Origin: Pseudomonadota bacterium
GTDB taxonomy: Bacteria > Pseudomonadota > Gammaproteobacteria > Steroidobacterales > Steroidobacteraceae
NCBI GenBank assembly: GCA_018241505.1
Contig: JAFEDS010000001.1
Span: forward strand, 1 to 64,000
Length of the DNA: 64,000 bases
Direction: 5' to 3'
Under the pieces are notes generated by a model, which saw nothing but the letters and a program-made list of their open reading frames with translations, had not been told where the DNA came from and made no database searches. The stretch's first letter is position 1, and the number at the start of each line of letters is the position of its first letter. The translations under genes and the position numbers were made by a program. Shown here piece after piece: positions 50,316 to 58,955 of this stretch.

Positions 50316-51041
50316 ATGAAATCGATTGGCCTTGGCCTGGTGTTCCTGCTGATGTGGGGTCTGTGTTCGGCGCAGGACCTTCACAAAGACATTCCGTCGT
50401 TCGCGCATTACAGCGCGGGTGAGCAGGGGTGGTCGTGTGACGAGGGATACAAACAGGTGGCCGGATTCTGTGTGCGTGAGAACGAGGGCCCGGCAAACGA
50501 GAACGGCCTGGAGGTCTACCAGGGCGAGTGGCGCTGCCGTCCAGGCTACAGGCGTACCAATGGCGTCTGTGCGCTACCAACTGCGCCCGAACATGCCTCG
50601 CTCATTGATGGAGAACGGTGGGAGTGCGATTGGGGATACAAAAAGGTGGCTTCGCACTGCGAAGAAATTGCCCCGCCCGCCCACGCGTTCCTCGATGCGG
50701 AAGGACGTGACTGGGCCTGCTATCCCGGATACGAACGCGAATCAGATCATTGTGTGCGAGCGGCGGGCGCCGAAAGGCAGGCGGAGCCGCCGCCGGTAGC
50801 CGCACCGTCGGCCGCACCCGCCGCTCCAGCCGCGCCGCCGGCAGCCGCGCAGTCGCCGACAGCCGCCCCAGCTCCGCCGCCAACAGCCGCCCCAGCCCCG
50901 CCGCCAGCAGCCGTCCCAACCCCGCCGCCAACAGTCGCCCCGGCGGCAGAGCCAGCACCATCCCCAACCTCAGTCCCAACGCCACCCGTGCCCCCGCCAG
51001 AGCATCCGGAAGCACCGCCTCCGCCGGTCAATCCTCAATAG
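50316..51041 (+). CDS. Secreted protein with four Cys repeats and a Pro/Ala-rich tail
   Basis: A 241-residue exported protein I cannot assign to a named family. Signal peptide (about 1-19, CSAQ). Residues about 38-147 contain four related modules: WSCDEGYKQVAGFC, WRCRPGYRRTNGVC, WECDWGYKKVASHC and WACYPGYERESDHC, each with a likely disulfide pair and spaced about 33-36 residues. From about residue 155 the protein is almost only Pro, Ala, Thr and Val, with an 8-residue periodicity. The overall plan suggests short EGF/sushi-like binding modules on a wall-spanning stalk. It ends directly at the convergent beta-helix gene. Confidence 0.65.
   Translation: MKSIGLGLVFLLMWGLCSAQDLHKDIPSFAHYSAGEQGWSCDEGYKQVAGFCVRENEGPANENGLEVYQGEWRCRPGYRRTNGVCALPTAPEHASLIDGERWECDWGYKKVASHCEEIAPPAHAFLDAEGRDWACYPGYERESDHCVRAAGAERQAEPPPVAAPSAAPAAPAAPPAAAQSPTAAPAPPPTAAPAPPPAAVPTPPPTVAPAAEPAPSPTSVPTPPVPPPEHPEAPPPPVNPQ
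50859..50930 (+). repeat. 24-bp tandem repeat coding the Pro/Ala tail
   Basis: Three consecutive 24-base units (50859, 50883, 50907), each beginning (A/G)CAGCCG(C/T)CCCA and ending CCGCCGCCA, encode TAAPAPPP, TAAPAPPP and AAVPTPPP; a degenerate fourth starts at 50931. Likely to vary in copy number between strains. Confidence 0.75.
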
Positions 51042-52295
51042 TCACAGAATGCCAAACGGCTGGGTGGCAAACGGCTTGGTGGGCGGCAGGCCGGCATCGT
51101 TATTCGGTATCGTGCCATTACAGAGCGGCAGCTCGCCGACCTGGTCGGCTGGATCGACGCCTGGGCCCTGCGGCGATCCCCAATAATTGTTGATGGCGGC
51201 GGCGCTGTTCTGCTGCACGCTGATGCCGCAGTTGCTGCCGTCGATGGCGCCGTTGCCGTAGATGTTGTTCTGTGTGACGACGACCGGCACCGTCGTGCGG
51301 TTGACCTCGATCCCCGGGCCGCCGTTGCTGATGATGTCGTTGAGCTTCACCAGGTTCTGGCCTTGCAGGATTTCCAGCTTGTCAAAGAAGCTGAAGCCGA
51401 AGCCGTTGTTGGCCGTTACCACATTGTGTGTGAACTGAAATCCACCGCCGACCACCCCGACTCCCGTGCCGTTGCCGGAAATCATGTTGTGAGTGATGAG
51501 GTGCGGAGCGGTGCCGTACACACTGATGCCCGCGCCATTTCCCGTTGAGCTGTTGTTATTCAATTGCACGAAGTTGCTGGAGGTGCCGCCTTCCACGTGA
51601 AAGCCGGCGCCACCGTTGTCGACCGCGGTGTTGTCGGTGGCCAGGGTGTTGCCATTCAGGCCGTTGCTGAAAGTAGGGGTCGGGAAGTTATGTTCGCCAC
51701 CGGGAGACAGCTCGAAGCCGGCGCCGCCGTTGCCGCGGGCAATATTGCCTATGACGCGGGTGTTACCGGCCACGAGAAACAAGCCCCTGCCGTTATCATC
51801 ATCGCCGCGCACGCCGCCGGTGAGGGTGAAGCCTTTGTTGACATCGCCGAATATCACGCCTGTCGCCGCGATCTCCACCACGTTGTAAGTGCTCGCAGCC
51901 CCATCGATCAGCGTCGCCGCTGCACCATTCATCGAGACGATGTGCGCGGCTTTGAGAATACAAACGACACAACTTACCGGCACCGGCAGGCCGCCGGGTA
52001 GGGAGAATTCAGTCTGCATCGGATGCTCGTCGCCCGGGCTTTCAAATCGACCGTCACCGTCAACGTCGCCGTAGTGGCCGGGTCCCACAACGATGGTGCT
52101 GCCCGAGGGCGCGTTGGCCAGGGTCCTCGTGATTGATCGGCAGGGTTTGGTCTGCGCGCCGCAACTCGTTGAGTCGACGCCATTGTTGGCAACGTACAGT
52201 GTGGCCGCGGTGGCTGCGCGAGCTTCGCCTCCGTTGCCGAACATCGGGCTCAAAAGCGATAGAATCAGAATGCTGGGAAGTGTTCCATGGTGCAT
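51042..52295 (-). CDS. Secreted right-handed beta-helix repeat protein (paralogue 2)
   Basis: A 417-residue exported beta-helix protein with the same plan as 28996-30255: signal peptide (to about residue 29), cap CGAQTKPCRSITRTLANAPSGSTIVVGPGHYGDVDGDGRFESPGDE, Asn-rich coils (GNIARGNGGAGFEL, NTAVDNGGAGFHV, NNSSTGNGAGISV, HNMISGNGTGVGV, HNVVTANNGFGFSF, QNNIYGN) and closing INNYWGSPQGPGVDPADQVGEL. No catalytic residues are recognisable. GGGGGA lies upstream of the ATG. A role in surface attachment or glycan binding is a guess. Confidence 0.8.
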   Translation of the reverse strand: MHHGTLPSILILSLLSPMFGNGGEARAATAATLYVANNGVDSTSCGAQTKPCRSITRTLANAPSGSTIVVGPGHYGDVDGDGRFESPGDEHPMQTEFSLPGGLPVPVSCVVCILKAAHIVSMNGAAATLIDGAASTYNVVEIAATGVIFGDVNKGFTLTGGVRGDDDNGRGLFLVAGNTRVIGNIARGNGGAGFELSPGGEHNFPTPTFSNGLNGNTLATDNTAVDNGGAGFHVEGGTSSNFVQLNNNSSTGNGAGISVYGTAPHLITHNMISGNGTGVGVVGGGFQFTHNVVTANNGFGFSFFDKLEILQGQNLVKLNDIISNGGPGIEVNRTTVPVVVTQNNIYGNGAIDGSNCGISVQQNSAAAINNYWGSPQGPGVDPADQVGELPLCNGTIPNNDAGLPPTKPFATQPFGIL

Positions 52296-52400
52296 TGGCG
52301 TGATCCCCCTTGATCTGCCGCGTTGTTCTTATGCACCATTGTTACTACGAAAGAAATCCGAAAGCAAGTCAGGTGCGCCCGCGCGGCGCAACACGGAATA

Positions 52401-53633
52401 TTACCCAGAACGCGCGAGTAACACATGCAACAGCGTATGTGCGCCGGCTGCCAGATCCTCAGGCGTGGCGCTTTCAGCTTCGTTGTGGCTGAGCCCATCC
52501 TTGCAGGGTACGAACAACATCGCTGTCGGCACTACTTGCGCGACATTCATCGCGTCGTGCCCCGCGCCGCTGAGCATGTCGATGTTGGAGTAACCTAGCT
52601 GGGCGGCGGTGTTGCGGATGAGGGTTATGAGGTCCGGCGCAAACCCCAGCGGCGGTATATTGATTGAGCGCGTGATTTCTATGGCCAGCCCGCGTCTCGC
52701 GGCAATGTAACGCATGCTCGCATGCATGCGACTCTCGAGGGTGTCCAACACGCCCGTATCCGGGTGCCGCAGATCGCATACGAAGGTCGCCTTGCCCGGA
52801 ATCGTGGCGCCCGAATTGGGCGACACCTCGATTTTGCCAACAGTGAGCCGAGCGAAAGAGTCCTCATCGCGGGCCATCTGATTCAACGTCGTAATCATTT
52901 CAGCAGCGCCAACGAGCGCGTCCCGGCGGCGATCCATGGGAGTTGTGCCCGCGTGCGAATCAACGCCCGTCAGTGTCACAAGGAACCAGCGAATGCCAAT
53001 AATGTGAGTCACCACGCCAATGGTCTTCGCCTGCGCCTCCAGAATCGGGCCCTGCTCAATGTGGGCTTCAATGAAACAATCCAACGCCCGGCTGCCGGGC
53101 CGTTCGGTACCCAGAAACCCCGTACGCCTCAGGTCTTCGCCCACCGTCGTTCCGTCGGTTGTTGGACATTGGTGCAGGGTGGTTACGTCGAGCTTGCCGG
53201 CGAAAGACTGCGAGCCCGCCAGGGGTGGGCCAAACCGGACCCCTTCCTCATTGGTCCAGCAAATGACATCGAGCGCGGCGTCGGTTTCGATTCGCGCGTC
53301 GTTCAAGGCGCGCACCACCTCGAGCCCCGCGAGCACGCCATAGATACCGTCAAACTTGCCGCCATGAGGCTGTGTATCAAGATGACTCCCAGTCGCCACA
53401 GCCGGCCTCGACGAGTTACGTCCTGTGCGCCGCGCATAGATGTTGCCAGCCGCATCGAAGCTGACCTCGCAGCCTGCCTCGCGGCACCAGCGGATGAAGA
53501 GGTTCCGGCCCTTCCGGTCATCTTCGCTGAGAGCTGGACGGCTGCAGCCGCCATTGGGCAGAGCTCCAACCTGTCCCATCTCCATTAACGTATGCCATAG
53601 TCGGTCGCGGTTGACGGTCAGGTGACTGGCCAT
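52401..53633 (-). CDS. M20-family N-carbamoyl-L-amino acid hydrolase / allantoate amidohydrolase-like
   Basis: A 410-residue metal-dependent amidase. Metal ligands and family motifs are visible: TGSHLDTQPHGGKFDGIYGVLAGLEV, TNEEGVRFGPPLAGSQSFAG, EAHIEQGPILE, DSHAGTTPMDRRRDAL and GAGHDAMNVA. This subgroup removes the carbamoyl group from N-carbamoyl-amino acids, beta-ureido acids or allantoate. Beside hyuA/hyuB the N-carbamoyl amino acid reaction is the best fit, as it completes hydantoin breakdown. The ATG at 53633 follows GAGGT and lies 13 bases after the TetR stop. Confidence 0.85.
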   Translation of the reverse strand: MASHLTVNRDRLWHTLMEMGQVGALPNGGCSRPALSEDDRKGRNLFIRWCREAGCEVSFDAAGNIYARRTGRNSSRPAVATGSHLDTQPHGGKFDGIYGVLAGLEVVRALNDARIETDAALDVICWTNEEGVRFGPPLAGSQSFAGKLDVTTLHQCPTTDGTTVGEDLRRTGFLGTERPGSRALDCFIEAHIEQGPILEAQAKTIGVVTHIIGIRWFLVTLTGVDSHAGTTPMDRRRDALVGAAEMITTLNQMARDEDSFARLTVGKIEVSPNSGATIPGKATFVCDLRHPDTGVLDTLESRMHASMRYIAARRGLAIEITRSINIPPLGFAPDLITLIRNTAAQLGYSNIDMLSGAGHDAMNVAQVVPTAMLFVPCKDGLSHNEAESATPEDLAAGAHTLLHVLLARSG

Positions 53634-53646
53634 GGCTTTACCTCGT

Positions 53647-54369
53647 TCAGCGTTGTTTTTTGACTCCAATGACCTTGCGCCCGGGCGCGCGGAGCCGGTC
53701 GAGAGGGGGATCGCGCAGAAACACGGCCCGGAACCACATGACGGAAATCACCTCGGCAATGTCTTCCGGGCGCCGTCCAAGCTTCACCAGGTCTTCGGTA
53801 TGCCGGATCAGTTCCTGGTAGATGATCCCTTCGGTCATGGCGCCGAGCACAAATCCCATGCGTTCCGCGGCTGGCTTCGTGAAGCCGGCCGTTTCCTGGA
53901 GAAAGCCCGCCACCTGCAGATTCCACAGGTGGGCGTTGCGCTTCCAGATGGAGCCGAATTCGGGAGAATCGGCCGCTAGCCCGAAGAAGCAGGCCAGCAC
54001 ACCCGGATTGCGCGCAAAGACGCTTACTACGGCCAGGTGGTTGTCGTATATCCAGCGGTACGGGTCGCTGTAGTCGGTCAAGTTGCGCGTCTGTTCCAGC
54101 AATTCGTCGAACACGGTGGCACAGACTTCGGCCACCGCCGCGCCCAGGTCCTGGAAGTAGCGGTAGAAGAGCCCGCTCGCCAGCCCCGCCCGCGCCGTGA
54201 CGTCCTGCACGCGCAAGCTGCGGAAACCCCGCTCGTTCAAAGCATCGCGCGTGGCCTGTTTCAACAGCTCGCGACTTCGCAGGGCCCGTGGCTGCTGCAG
54301 TGACTGCTGCGGATGGACCGGCGTGCGCCGGGTCCCGGCCGGCGCGCGACTCAGACGTCTCGTGGACAT
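53647..54369 (-). CDS. TetR-family regulator
   Basis: A 240-residue TetR-type repressor. The helix-turn-helix is in LKQATRDALNERGFRSLRVQDVTARAGLASGLFYRYFQDLGAAVAEV; the rest is a helical ligand domain. The first about 30 residues are Arg/Pro-rich and unconserved, so the true start could be later. It sits inside the hydantoin-type operon between the TonB receptor and the M20 gene, suggesting autoregulated control; the palindrome at 58866-58885 is a candidate operator. Confidence 0.85.
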   Translation of the reverse strand: MSTRRLSRAPAGTRRTPVHPQQSLQQPRALRSRELLKQATRDALNERGFRSLRVQDVTARAGLASGLFYRYFQDLGAAVAEVCATVFDELLEQTRNLTDYSDPYRWIYDNHLAVVSVFARNPGVLACFFGLAADSPEFGSIWKRNAHLWNLQVAGFLQETAGFTKPAAERMGFVLGAMTEGIIYQELIRHTEDLVKLGRRPEDIAEVISVMWFRAVFLRDPPLDRLRAPGRKVIGVKKQR

Positions 54370-54439
54370 CGGTTTCCAACTTCACCTGGCCGCTCCATGG
54401 CGGCGAAGTGCAATAGCCTAGCACTGACCGGCGCTCCCA

Positions 54440-56725
54440 CTAAAAACGATACTCAACCGAAAGGCCCCACGTGCGCGGCTGACCCAGCACCACCTCGGCG
54501 AAACCCAGCGACTGGATCAGGTCCTGGGCCGCGGACAGATAAGTCTGATTGGTCAGATTGCGGGCCCAGGCAGCGACTTCCCAGCGGCCCTGGGCGGGGC
54601 TCAGGGCGACCCGCGCGTTGAGCAGGTAGTAGCCGTTCTCCCGCAGCACGTCCCGGTTGTTGGGCTCGAGGAAGTGGGCGCCCACTTTGACGGCGTCGGT
54701 CTGCAGCCCAAGGTTGTAATTGCCGGGAAGAGGCGCGTCATAGCGCACCAGGGCGTTGACGGTGTAGTGGGGCGCATTCGGGACTTCGTTGCCGGAGATC
54801 GTCGCGGGTGGCCCGCCGTTCAAAGGCGAGAGCACGACATCCGATTGCACGATCTCGGCGTGCAGCAGGCTTACTCCCAGGTTTGCGGTCAGGCGGTGGA
54901 TCGGGAACCATTCAAGAGAGCTTTCCAGTCCGCGCGTATGGACGGTGCCTGCATTCTGCAGGCGCGCATTGGCTTCCGTGGAGCGCACGAAGGTGGCCTG
55001 GAAATCCTTGAAGTCATAGTAGAAGGCGCTCGTGTCGAAGCGTAAATGCGCTTCCGGAAGCGTCCATTTCATGCCCACCTCATAGGAAGTCAACGTCTCC
55101 GGACCATAGGGCGCGAGCGCATCCTGCGCGAAGATGACCGCTGACGAGTAGCCACCGCTACGGAACGCACGGGCGGTACTGACGTAGTACATCAGGTCGC
55201 TGTTGGGTTTGTATTTGAGGATGGCCTGATAGTCGACCTTGCTGTCGGTCAGGCTGTCCGGGAAGTCGAGGGGCGTGCCGGCGTACGGGCTCGTCGCTGG
55301 AACGGGGATCTGGGACAGAATGGGGGCGCCGCTGGCAATGGCGGCAGTCAGGTTCGGGAATGTGCCAACAAACGTCGCGCCGTGCCACCCGCGCTTTTCG
55401 TTGGTATACCGTAGCCCCACCGTGGCTTCCCACTGCGTGTTGAACGAATAGATCAGTTGACCGAACGCGGCCGCGGCGCGCGTCGACTGGTCGGCGCCGT
55501 TGCTGGTCGGGAGATTGATGAGGTCGGTCAGATCGATGGTCTGAAACCAATCAACCAGCGTGTGCGCGAAGTCGGCGCCCACAATCCATTTCAATGGCAG
55601 GGAGTCATCGGAAGTGAGGCGTATCTCTTCGGAGAAATTTTCCACCTCGTTGCGGGTCCGGTTGTCCGCGGCAACAAACGGGGACGCATCGATATCCTGG
55701 TTCTGGCGGCTCGCGAACTTGTCATAGGCCGTGACCGACGTCAGTGTGGCGTGGCTCAGCTTCCATTCGGTCGTGAGTGCCACATCGTGCGTGTGCATCT
55801 GGAGGAACGGGTCCAGATCGGAATTGCCCGTGTAGGGATTGCTGGAGGCGGAAAAGTAGCCGAGCAAATCCACGCACTGGCCTTCGGAACGCTGGCCGGC
55901 CTGCACGGGGGCACAGATCTGACTCCGGTTGTTGGGATCGCGTGCGCCGACGTGTTGCAGCAGAGGCTGGTCGTCCCGCTTGTTGCCGTAGGTATAAACC
56001 AGGCGCAGGCTCAAATCGTCGCTGGGCAGCCACTGCAATTGGCCGCGGATGGCGATGTCGTCCTTGAAGCCCTGGTGGCTGCCATCAAACAGGTTGAGAG
56101 AGTAGCCGCGGTCGCGGGGCGCCCATTGGCCCGAGATTGAAACGCGGCCCAGTAGTCGATCGGTGACAGGTCCGCTGATGGCAGCCTCGGCGGTCTTGCT
56201 GCCCCAACTTCCGAAACCCGCGCGCGCATACCCTTCGAGGTCGTGGGTCGGTTTGGCGGTAATGAAGTTAACTGCACCGGCGGTGCTGTTGCGGCCGTAC
56301 AGAGTGCCCTGCGGGCCCCGCAGCACTTCGACCCGCTGCATATCGAAAACGGCGAAGTTCAACATGTCGGGCGTGGGTACGAAGACTTCGTCGACGTAGA
56401 TTCCCACTGACGGATCCACTGTACCCGTGAAGTCGTTGATACCGACACCGCGGATGTAGAAACCCGTGGTGGCGAGACCGTTCGGTCCGAACTTCGTCAG
56501 CAGTCCGGGCGTATGTTCGGCCAGATCGCGCGGCTCGAACACACCGAGCTTGGCCATGTCCGCCCCGGAAAATACCGTGGCCGAGCTTGCGACAGTCTGC
56601 AGGTTCTCGGAGCGGCGGGTGGCGGTTACCGTGACCTCCTGAAGCTCGTCACTCTCCTCGGCCGGCGCGGGTGCGGCGGCGGCCAGCAGCAGCAAGTTGA
56701 GCCCGGTCAGTGCGCGTATGTTCAC
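54440..56725 (-). CDS. TonB-dependent outer-membrane receptor
   Basis: A 761-residue receptor with signal peptide (to about residue 22), TonB-box/plug start DELQEVTVTATRRSENLQTVASSATVFSGADMAKLGV, plug motifs FYIRGVGINDFTGTVDPSVGIYVDEVF and VEVLRGPQGTLYGRNSTAGAVNF, and a barrel ending in WGLSVEYRF. It has no STN domain. It starts 16 bases after hyuA, so it likely imports the substrate of the hydantoinase system or a related compound. Confidence 0.9.
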   Translation of the reverse strand: MNIRALTGLNLLLLAAAAPAPAEESDELQEVTVTATRRSENLQTVASSATVFSGADMAKLGVFEPRDLAEHTPGLLTKFGPNGLATTGFYIRGVGINDFTGTVDPSVGIYVDEVFVPTPDMLNFAVFDMQRVEVLRGPQGTLYGRNSTAGAVNFITAKPTHDLEGYARAGFGSWGSKTAEAAISGPVTDRLLGRVSISGQWAPRDRGYSLNLFDGSHQGFKDDIAIRGQLQWLPSDDLSLRLVYTYGNKRDDQPLLQHVGARDPNNRSQICAPVQAGQRSEGQCVDLLGYFSASSNPYTGNSDLDPFLQMHTHDVALTTEWKLSHATLTSVTAYDKFASRQNQDIDASPFVAADNRTRNEVENFSEEIRLTSDDSLPLKWIVGADFAHTLVDWFQTIDLTDLINLPTSNGADQSTRAAAAFGQLIYSFNTQWEATVGLRYTNEKRGWHGATFVGTFPNLTAAIASGAPILSQIPVPATSPYAGTPLDFPDSLTDSKVDYQAILKYKPNSDLMYYVSTARAFRSGGYSSAVIFAQDALAPYGPETLTSYEVGMKWTLPEAHLRFDTSAFYYDFKDFQATFVRSTEANARLQNAGTVHTRGLESSLEWFPIHRLTANLGVSLLHAEIVQSDVVLSPLNGGPPATISGNEVPNAPHYTVNALVRYDAPLPGNYNLGLQTDAVKVGAHFLEPNNRDVLRENGYYLLNARVALSPAQGRWEVAAWARNLTNQTYLSAAQDLIQSLGFAEVVLGQPRTWGLSVEYRF

Positions 56726-56741
56726 GTTGTCTCCCCATTTG

Positions 56742-58817
56742 TTATTGACTGGTCAGGCGGATGGCGATGGCTCCAGAGCCTTCCAGGACCGCGGTGCAAT
56801 CCGGTGGCACCACCGTGGTCGAGTCGGTCTGAAGAATGATCGCAGGCCCCGAAACAATCTGTCCCACTGGCAGGCGGCTGCGATCGTAGAACGAGGTCGC
56901 GAATGTTTTCAGCTCGTTGCCGCGGCGGAAGACCGCCGCGTCTTCCCGGATCCAGGCTTCTTTGAGCGAGCCGCCCCGGGGCTGCGCCGGCGCACCGATG
57001 CGTGGCACGCTGGCGACGGCGGTGACACGCAGGTTTACGAGCTCAACGGGAGATTGCTCGAAGTGATGCCCGTATTCCTGGTGGTGCAACTCGTGGAAAC
57101 GGGCGAGCATCTCCTGCGAGCTGGCATCGGTCAGCTCCCGCGAGGGCAACGGCAAGCGCAACTCATACCCCTGACCGACATAACGTGCATCGGCGGATCG
57201 TTCAAACACGGTCCGGGTGATATCCACGTCGTCGGCGGCGAGCTGCTCGGCCAGGGTACGCTCCATGTCCGCGAGCTCCGAATTCATGCGCCCGAGATCG
57301 AGCGCCGCGGACACGAGGAAAGCCGTGCGGACAATGTCGTATTTGAGGTCGGTTGTGAGCAGTCCAATGGCGGAGTTGATGCCAGGGTAGGGTGGGACGA
57401 TCACCTCCGGAATGCCCAGCAGGCGCGCTACCTCGACTCCGTGCAGGGGGCCGGCGCCCCCGAAAGCAACCAATGAATAGTTGCGCGGGTCGATGCCTTT
57501 CTGCACGGTTCGCGCCCGGATGGCATTGGCCATGTTGGCATTCAGAACGGCCACTACTCCTTCGGCGGCCTCCAGGACCGGCAGACCGAGCTGGGTGGCG
57601 AGCGTTTCAATGACGCGCCTGGCTGCGGCGCTGTCCAGCGGCATGGCACCGCCCAGGAAATTGTGCACATCGAGCCTGCCTAGCACTATGTTGGCATCGG
57701 TCACCGTCGGTTCCGTACCGCCGCGGCCGTAGGCGGCGGGCCCAGGCTGAGCTCCTGCGCTCTGCGGCCCAACCTTGAAGGCGCCCGCACGATCCAGGTG
57801 CGCCAGTGAACCTCCACCAGCGCCAATTGTGTGCAGATCAATCATCGGCATGAGAATCGGATAACCGGCGACATAGGTGTCGCGCGCGGAAGCCTCTCCG
57901 AAACGGCCGTCGGTCACGACCCCGATGTCCGCGCTGGTTCCGCCGATATCGAGTGTGATGACGTTGCGGCGCCCGGTTAACTCGCCGATCCATGCGCCCC
58001 CCAACACGCCGGCTGCGAGTCCGGACATGAGGGTGCAAACAGGCAGCTCGGCCACGGTGCGGGCAGGCGCGACTCCACCGTTGGATTGCATGATGTGCAC
58101 TTCGCCGGAGAAACCCCTACTGCGCAGGCCATCGGCAAGATGAGTCACATAGTCACGGACGAGGGGGCCGATGAACGCGTTCATGGCAGTGGTGGTAAAG
58201 CGCTCAAACTCACGAAACTGGGGTGACACCTCGTGTGAGCACGTAACAAACACACCCGGGCACGCCTGCTGCACAATCTCCTTGGCGCGGCGCTCGTGAA
58301 GCGGATTCAGGTACGAGAACAGGAAGCAGATGGCAATGGCGGCGACGCCATCCTGTGCCAGCTCGCGTGCGGCCTGGCGCACGTCTTCTTCATTCAATGG
58401 CTCGATCACAGCACCGTTGGGGGGAGCGAGACGCTCGGTTGCCACCTTTCGGTACCGCCTCTGTACCAGCGGCCGGTTCTGCCACGGGATGTCTTGCTGG
58501 ATCGAGTAGTGTTGGGGACGTTGATGCCGTCCGATCTGGACAATGTCCCGGAAGCCGCGTGTGGTGATCATCCCGGCTCGCGCGCCCCGGTACTGTAGGG
58601 CGGCGTTGGTCGCTACCGTCGTGCCGTGGAAAATGTGGTCGACCGAGGCCATGCCGACCCCGGCACGTTCACAGATTTCCTGCACGCCGCGCAATACCGC
58701 TTCGGACGGATCGGCCGGGGTGCTGGCCACCTTGTGAACGGTCGTCGTATTTTTGTCACTGTCGGCCAGCACGATGTCCGTAAAAGTGCCGCCGACGTCC
58801 ACCCCGATTAACAGCAT
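56742..58817 (-). CDS. hyuA: Hydantoinase/oxoprolinase subunit A
   Basis: A 691-residue ATP-dependent ring-opening enzyme subunit (hydantoinase A/oxoprolinase/acetone carboxylase family). The nucleotide-binding start IGVDVGGTFTDIVLADSD, IFHGTTVATNAALQYRGARAGMITTRGFRDIVQIGR, and LDIGGTSADIGVV with RDTYVAGYPILMPMIDLHTIGAGGGSLAH are diagnostic. The ATG at 58817 is preferred: GGGGGAGA lies 9 bases upstream, while the ATG at 58826 is too close to it and longer readings run through the promoter region. hyuB is divergent, not downstream as is usual. Confidence 0.9.
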   Translation of the reverse strand: MLLIGVDVGGTFTDIVLADSDKNTTTVHKVASTPADPSEAVLRGVQEICERAGVGMASVDHIFHGTTVATNAALQYRGARAGMITTRGFRDIVQIGRHQRPQHYSIQQDIPWQNRPLVQRRYRKVATERLAPPNGAVIEPLNEEDVRQAARELAQDGVAAIAICFLFSYLNPLHERRAKEIVQQACPGVFVTCSHEVSPQFREFERFTTTAMNAFIGPLVRDYVTHLADGLRSRGFSGEVHIMQSNGGVAPARTVAELPVCTLMSGLAAGVLGGAWIGELTGRRNVITLDIGGTSADIGVVTDGRFGEASARDTYVAGYPILMPMIDLHTIGAGGGSLAHLDRAGAFKVGPQSAGAQPGPAAYGRGGTEPTVTDANIVLGRLDVHNFLGGAMPLDSAAARRVIETLATQLGLPVLEAAEGVVAVLNANMANAIRARTVQKGIDPRNYSLVAFGGAGPLHGVEVARLLGIPEVIVPPYPGINSAIGLLTTDLKYDIVRTAFLVSAALDLGRMNSELADMERTLAEQLAADDVDITRTVFERSADARYVGQGYELRLPLPSRELTDASSQEMLARFHELHHQEYGHHFEQSPVELVNLRVTAVASVPRIGAPAQPRGGSLKEAWIREDAAVFRRGNELKTFATSFYDRSRLPVGQIVSGPAIILQTDSTTVVPPDCTAVLEGSGAIAIRLTSQ

Positions 58818-58865
58818 TTGGTGCATTCTCCCCCACGGGCCCAGGCGCCCGGCCGCTACCATAAG

Positions 58866-58885
58866 TGAAAGTGGCTTCACTTTCA
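58866..58885. promoter_or_regulatory. Palindromic operator candidate in the hyuA-hyuB gap
   Basis: Perfect inverted repeat TGAAAGTG-GCTT-CACTTTCA (8-bp arms) 49 bases from the hyuA start and 70 from hyuB. Its position between divergent genes and size fit a TetR-type operator, most likely for the regulator at 53647-54369. Confidence 0.6.
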
Positions 58886-58955
58886 AAATTTGTTTGGTGC
58901 AGGCAGCGGAAGCGGGTATTCTCGCCACTCGCACATTTTCCGTGGATGCCCTGTT

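Noticed and set aside
50859-50954. CRISPR-like repeat at the Pro/Ala tail
   Set aside because: The repeat units are contiguous, in frame and code for a low-complexity protein segment, with no spacers.
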